In this document: one piece after another, positions 60,303 to 64,000 of the stretch
Layout of the letters: every line of letters begins with the position of its first letter
How positions within the stretch are numbered: the stretch's first letter is position 1
Assembly (NCBI GenBank): GCA_963921795.1
Contig: OY997643.1
Span: 74,095,258 to 74,159,257, forward strand
Source: Nannobrachium achirus
Lineage: Eukaryota > Chordata > Actinopteri > Myctophiformes > Myctophidae
Length of the DNA stretch: 64,000 nt
Direction of reading: 5' to 3'
The notes under the pieces: model-generated
What the model was told of the DNA's origin: nothing
Databases searched by the model: none
What the model saw: the letters and a program-made list of their open reading frames with translations, nothing else
Program-made: the position numbers and the translations under genes

Positions 60303-61231
60303 AAAAGAAGGCAGGCAAAGTGTCAGTAACAAATATATAGTAATTTCTTTATTTTCAGTCACCAACATTAAAACATTAAATTAACTTCTGAAAAGAATTC
60401 TAAGCCTACACTAGCCTAATGGTAAAACTAGTGGAACCGCTATCTTGCCACACGTGAATAATTGTGGTTGTAAACAATAACACAGACAATATAAATCCTT
60501 AGTCTAGTAGTGGGAAGAAGAGGTTATCATCATGGCCCCAAATAACTTTTAAATATCTTGCAATTGGCGACGAGTCTCTTACGAAATCGGCAAGAGTTCC
60601 TCTCATCATTTTATATCGGGGGGGGGGGAGGGCTCATCAAGGCATTTTTGCAAAATGGAAAGCAGAGTAGCGTACAAACTATTCCTAAAATACTACATGA
60701 TAAACGTTTACTTTTCCAAATATGCTTCCTAACGTGTACATATTACATTATTAATATTAACACTTATGTTGCAATGATTTTTTCTCTTCAATGTCTCGTG
60801 TTGCCATGGTTACCATAGACTTCCATGTAATTGTGCAATTGTGTAAAAAGTGCACGCCCATGCCTAAAATCCAAATCCAAATCCGCTTGGAAATCCGTTC
60901 AGGCATTCATGATTTATCAGCCATTATGTTTTCTTCAGATGTAAACAAATATGGCTGCCATGTTTGAAAGAATGAGTTGGTATGGGGGTTAAACATGCAA
61001 TTTCGCGATCGCGATCATGCCTAATACATTTCTGGAGGTCCAAAAAAAAAATTGAAAAAAAAAAAATTTTGAAAAAAAAAAAGTTTTTTTTTTTTTTTTT
61101 TTTTTTTTCAAAAACGGCCCAAACTCGGGAAACTCGGGGTTGGCACAGCGGTAGTACCAATACAAACTCGGGAAACTCTGGGTTGGCAACATAAACATTA
61201 AACAAGTGTGAATCAATAATATTAGTTTACT
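60303..61231. other. Intron with A/T homopolymers
   Basis: 61041-61110 is a run of A blocks then T blocks able to form a hairpin. AACTCGGGAAACTCGGGGTT and a partial copy at 61166 are tandem. No gene seen. Confidence 0.4.
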
Positions 61232-61700
61232 GTCATGAAACTGTACCTTTTCCTATGGAATACTTCTAGTCAAGCTCGCGACCCTCCTTGCTCATCGGCC
61301 CCCACCGTTAAGCTCAGGGTGACCGGGAAAACCGCGGCCGCCTCTCTCTCCCTGTCTCCTGTCCTCCTATCTTTATTGTACTATCCATAATACCGCACCT
61401 GGGGGGACAGGGCCTTCTCTGTCTCTGCCCCCACCCTCTGGAACGCTCTCCCCAACCACCTTAGAAGCGCTCCCTCCCTCCCCTCCTTCAAAACCTCACT
61501 CAAAACCCACCTCTTCAGGATAGCCTACCCCAGCTGAGGTCTGGAATTTATGCCCAGTGTCCCCGACTGACTTTTATCTTTTTAATTGTTGAATTTACTG
61601 TTTTTATTCTAATAAAAAAAAATTTTCCTTTGTTGTTCAGCGCTTTGGGTACTTAGAAAAGCGCTATATAAATCCAAGCTATTATTATTATTATAATAAA
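61232..61700 (+). pseudogene. L2-like LINE 3' end with ORF2 tail
   Basis: From 61406 to the stop at 61535-61537 the frame reads DRAFSVSAPTLWNALPNHLR then SAPSLPSFKTSLKTHLF, the conserved C-terminal end of L2/CR1-group ORF2. The 3' UTR ends AAAAGCGCTATATAAATCCA followed by (TTA)n, the typical L2 tail. It is 5'-truncated. Confidence 0.85.
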
Positions 61701-61859
61701 GGCAGAAAAAGACCCCAAAAAGATCTTAAAAAGACAAGGTTATGGAGGAGAAGTTGTAAAGCGAGAAATACGTGAGTGTGTGTCTGTGGGGGCGGGGGGC
61801 AGGCAGGCATATCTGTAAGTGTCCCCCAGTAAATCATTGTCTCATTATAATCCTATTCA

Positions 61860-62046
61860 TGCTTAACACACAGCCCACCTCTGCACCCCGCCTGGTTTTA
61901 ACACACAGCCCACCTCTGCACCCCGTCCTCGTTTTTATGGTCGCCTCGCAACGGGACGGCCGTCCCTGAATCAGTGCTCCTCGCCTTTATGTAAAACACT
62001 TTGTAACTTCCATAAGTGCTCTATAAATAAAGTTTATTATTACTAT
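61860..62046 (+). mobile_element. Second L2-like 3' tail
   Basis: Ends ACTTTGTAACTTCCATAAGT then GCTCTATAAATAAAGTTTATTATTA, an L2-type 3' end. Upstream, TTAACACACAGCCCACCTCT is duplicated in tandem (61863 and 61897). Confidence 0.65.
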
Positions 62047-62099
62047 GGAGAGGAAAGTCTAGTGTATTATATTTAAGCCATTTAGGCCTGGGATTATTT

Positions 62100-62520
62100 A
62101 ATACCTTTTAGCTATTGAAAAATAGCAGATCTACAAGCTTGAGCTTGCTATTTTTGAAAAAGTCATGAAAATGTGTGCAAATCTTTGAAATATATGTATT
62201 TTTAATGTGAACATTTGTAACTCAAATCTCGCTTTTGAGGGGTCCCTGGAACTAAATATTTTGACATGGGGGTCCGTGGCCAAATACATATCATTTTGGG
62301 GGTCCTTCACATGACAAAGTTTGAGCACCACAGACATAGAAACATAGGTTTTTCAAAAAGTATTTAGAAGACACTTCGGGTCAAAATATTCAAAGATGTG
62401 CACAAATGTTCAAGATTTTTCAAAAATACCAGATCTACAAGCTCGCTGTGAGCTTGTATATCTGCTATTTTTCAATAGTTAAATCATAAAACAAAGCGTA
62501 CCCGGTCTAAATAGCTTAAT
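62100..62520. mobile_element. Partial MITE of the 9530 family
   Basis: Matches the interior of 59672-60302 (GTCATGAAAATGTGTGCAAA; GGGGGTCCGTGGCCAAATAC), with reduced hairpins at 62114-62160 and 62425-62477. Terminal parts are missing. Confidence 0.7.
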
Positions 62521-62662
62521 GCATGACACGGCGCAAGCCGAGTTAAGAGGTGTTGGACGGGGACCAGCGGCTACCGGCCCGCGCTCGCCTCGCTCGCTGG
62601 CTCTTTTGGCAGGCGCTCTTCACGCTGTCAATCACTGCGTGTAAACACTGCGAGCCGTAAGT

Positions 62663-62958
62663 TGTCAAATCAATATGTAACACTATTTATAGCAGTACCA
62701 GTTCAATATGTAACACTATTTATAGCGGACCAGTTCAATATGTAACACTATTTATAGCAGTACCAGTTCAATATGTAACACTATTTATAGCGGACCAGTT
62801 CAATATGTAACACTATTTATAGCGGACCAGTTCAATATGTAACACTATTTATAGCAGTACCAGTTCAATATGTAACACTATTTATAGCGGACCAGTTCAA
62901 TATGTAACACTATTTATAGCGGACCAGTTCAATATGTAACACTATTTATAGCGGACCA
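62663..62958. repeat. 29-33-bp minisatellite, about nine copies
   Basis: The unit contains TTCAATATGTAACACTATTT and ATAGCGGACCAG or ATAGCAGTACCAG; the two unit lengths alternate. Confidence 0.95.
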
Positions 62959-63669
62959 CTTCTCATTTGCATTTTACGTCGTTAAAACTCCGATGGCTGA
63001 GGCCGGGGCGTCAGGGTGGGGTTAGATTCCAAACATTTGCCCCACCACCACCACCGCAGAGACCCCGTGGGTTCAATTCCCCACAGCGGTGCCCCTGGCC
63101 TGGCCTGGCCTGGCCTGGCCCGGGTGGGTGCGCCAATAAACACAGTTGGCAGTGTTGTGGCGTAGGAGGCTGGCAGACAGAGGACTGTGTCCTTGTTGCA
63201 GCAGCATTCCATGCGTATCAGTGGAGTCGTTTGCATACTTAAATCGCTCGTCTCCGCCGCCCCGTATCTTCTCTGAGCAGGGGTCATGCCTCCATGCCTC
63301 TCGTGCAAACGGACATGAATTTATTTAAGTTCACACCTCGCCAACGCTTTAGTGTCACAACAGGGTGTTTTAACAAAGAAACAAGCCTGTATGCATATCA
63401 TATCAATAGTGTCATGTAATGACTCTGGTGTACCTTTATTGTGTAGTGATGTCCACTAAATACCACAGCACTAGAACACACAAAAAACGTTGAACATTAT
63501 TCTTAAACTAGAAAAAAGTAGTACGCTGTATATATAGTAAAGAATATTGGATGTCCCTCTCCTGGCATTTTTTTCTTTACTGGATCATACACCCAATCAA
63601 TGAACCGTGGTTACAATTTGCAGCTCACAAAAAGGGGAAATGAAAGCATTATGTAGACCGATTTCCTGA
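62959..63669. other. Intron or intergenic without gene
   Basis: (GGCCT)n lies at 63093-63119. No exon for the upstream part of the host gene was recognisable here on the minus strand. Confidence 0.35.
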
Positions 63670-64000
63670 TACCTTGGCTTAAACATCAGTAGCACAGGAA
63701 ACTTCAACAAAGCTGCAAACAACCTGAGAGAAAAGGCGAGAAGGCCTTCTTTCTATGCCATCAAAAGGAACGTTAAGCTAGATATCCCAATACAAATCTG
63801 GTTAAAGATACTAGACTCCGTTATAGAACCCATCTCCCTCTATGGCTGCGAGATCTGGGGTCCCCTTGCCAACCAAGAATTTGAAAAATGGGACAAACAC
63901 CAAACTGAGACTCTGCACGCAGAACTCTGCAAATCTATACTCCACACCCAACGGAAAACAACAAACAATGCTTGCAGGGCAGAATTAGGACGATACCCAC
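63670..64000 (+). pseudogene. LINE ORF2 fragment (running off the window)
   Basis: An ATG-less frame open for 110 codons: YLGLNISSTGNFNKAANNLR, then KLDIPIQIWLKILDSVIEPI, SLYGCEIWGP, EFEKWDKHQTETLHAELCKS and NNACRAELGRYP. The Y-LGL-I and LYGCE-WGP motifs belong to the thumb and C-terminal region of non-LTR reverse transcriptase. A TGA directly precedes it (63667-63669), so the upstream part is broken or frameshifted. The clade is not certain. It continues beyond the window. Confidence 0.8.

Overview
The window is nuclear DNA of a vertebrate, almost certainly a teleost fish. The evidence is a multi-exon RHOBTB3-like gene with canonical splice sites, many hAT-type MITEs with perfect 8-bp target duplications, L2, Rex1/CR1-like and L1/Tx1-like LINE tails, a tRNA-derived SINE, C2H2 zinc-finger remnants, and a very heavy load of micro- and minisatellites. 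The species cannot be named from sequence alone.

Host gene. Four minus-strand exons belong to one RHOBTB3-like gene (Rho-related, two BTB domains): 59344-59542 (start of BTB1), 57323-57522 (middle of BTB1), 19858-19967 (end of BTB1 and linker) and 2898-3006 (start of BTB2). Their splice phases join in order (2/2, 1/1, 0/0) and the joined peptide follows RHOBTB3 order. The rest of the window is therefore intron: about 37.4 kb between the second and third exons and about 16.9 kb between the third and fourth. The GTPase exons lie beyond the right edge and the rest of BTB2 beyond the left edge.

Layout. 1-3 kb: MITEs, short minisatellites, exon. 3-17.4 kb: alternating mobile-element fragments and arrays, including a 31-bp array (about 68 copies) and a 34-bp array (about 152 copies, 5.2 kb). 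17.4-28 kb: hAT MITEs, an exon, 39-, 38- and 45-bp arrays, and a solo LTR nested in a MITE nested in another hAT element. 28.8-38 kb: two near-identical intronless klhdc3-like retrogenes in tandem; the first copy carries a 2.8-kb fold-back element whose empty site is preserved beside the second. 38-48.6 kb: a six-frame-open 21/25-bp array, an unclassified repeat family, a hAT MITE split by a SINE, and an L1-like tail. 48.6-55.5 kb: a 6.9-kb nested structure in which a hAT MITE is split by a 6.4-kb element with arms of about 2.4 kb and a zinc-finger pseudogene core. 55.6-64 kb: further MITEs, the two upstream exons, L2 tails and a LINE reverse-transcriptase fragment.

Recurring themes. (1) A small hairpin with stem core AGCAGATCTACAAGCTC occurs about 20 times inside elements with different termini. 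(2) Several minisatellites are visibly seeded from other features: transposon ends (10.8 and 47.4 kb), a transposon interior (26.3 kb) and, most unusually, the splice acceptor of the 57.3-kb exon. The long ORFs in the window are mostly stop-free satellites, not genes.
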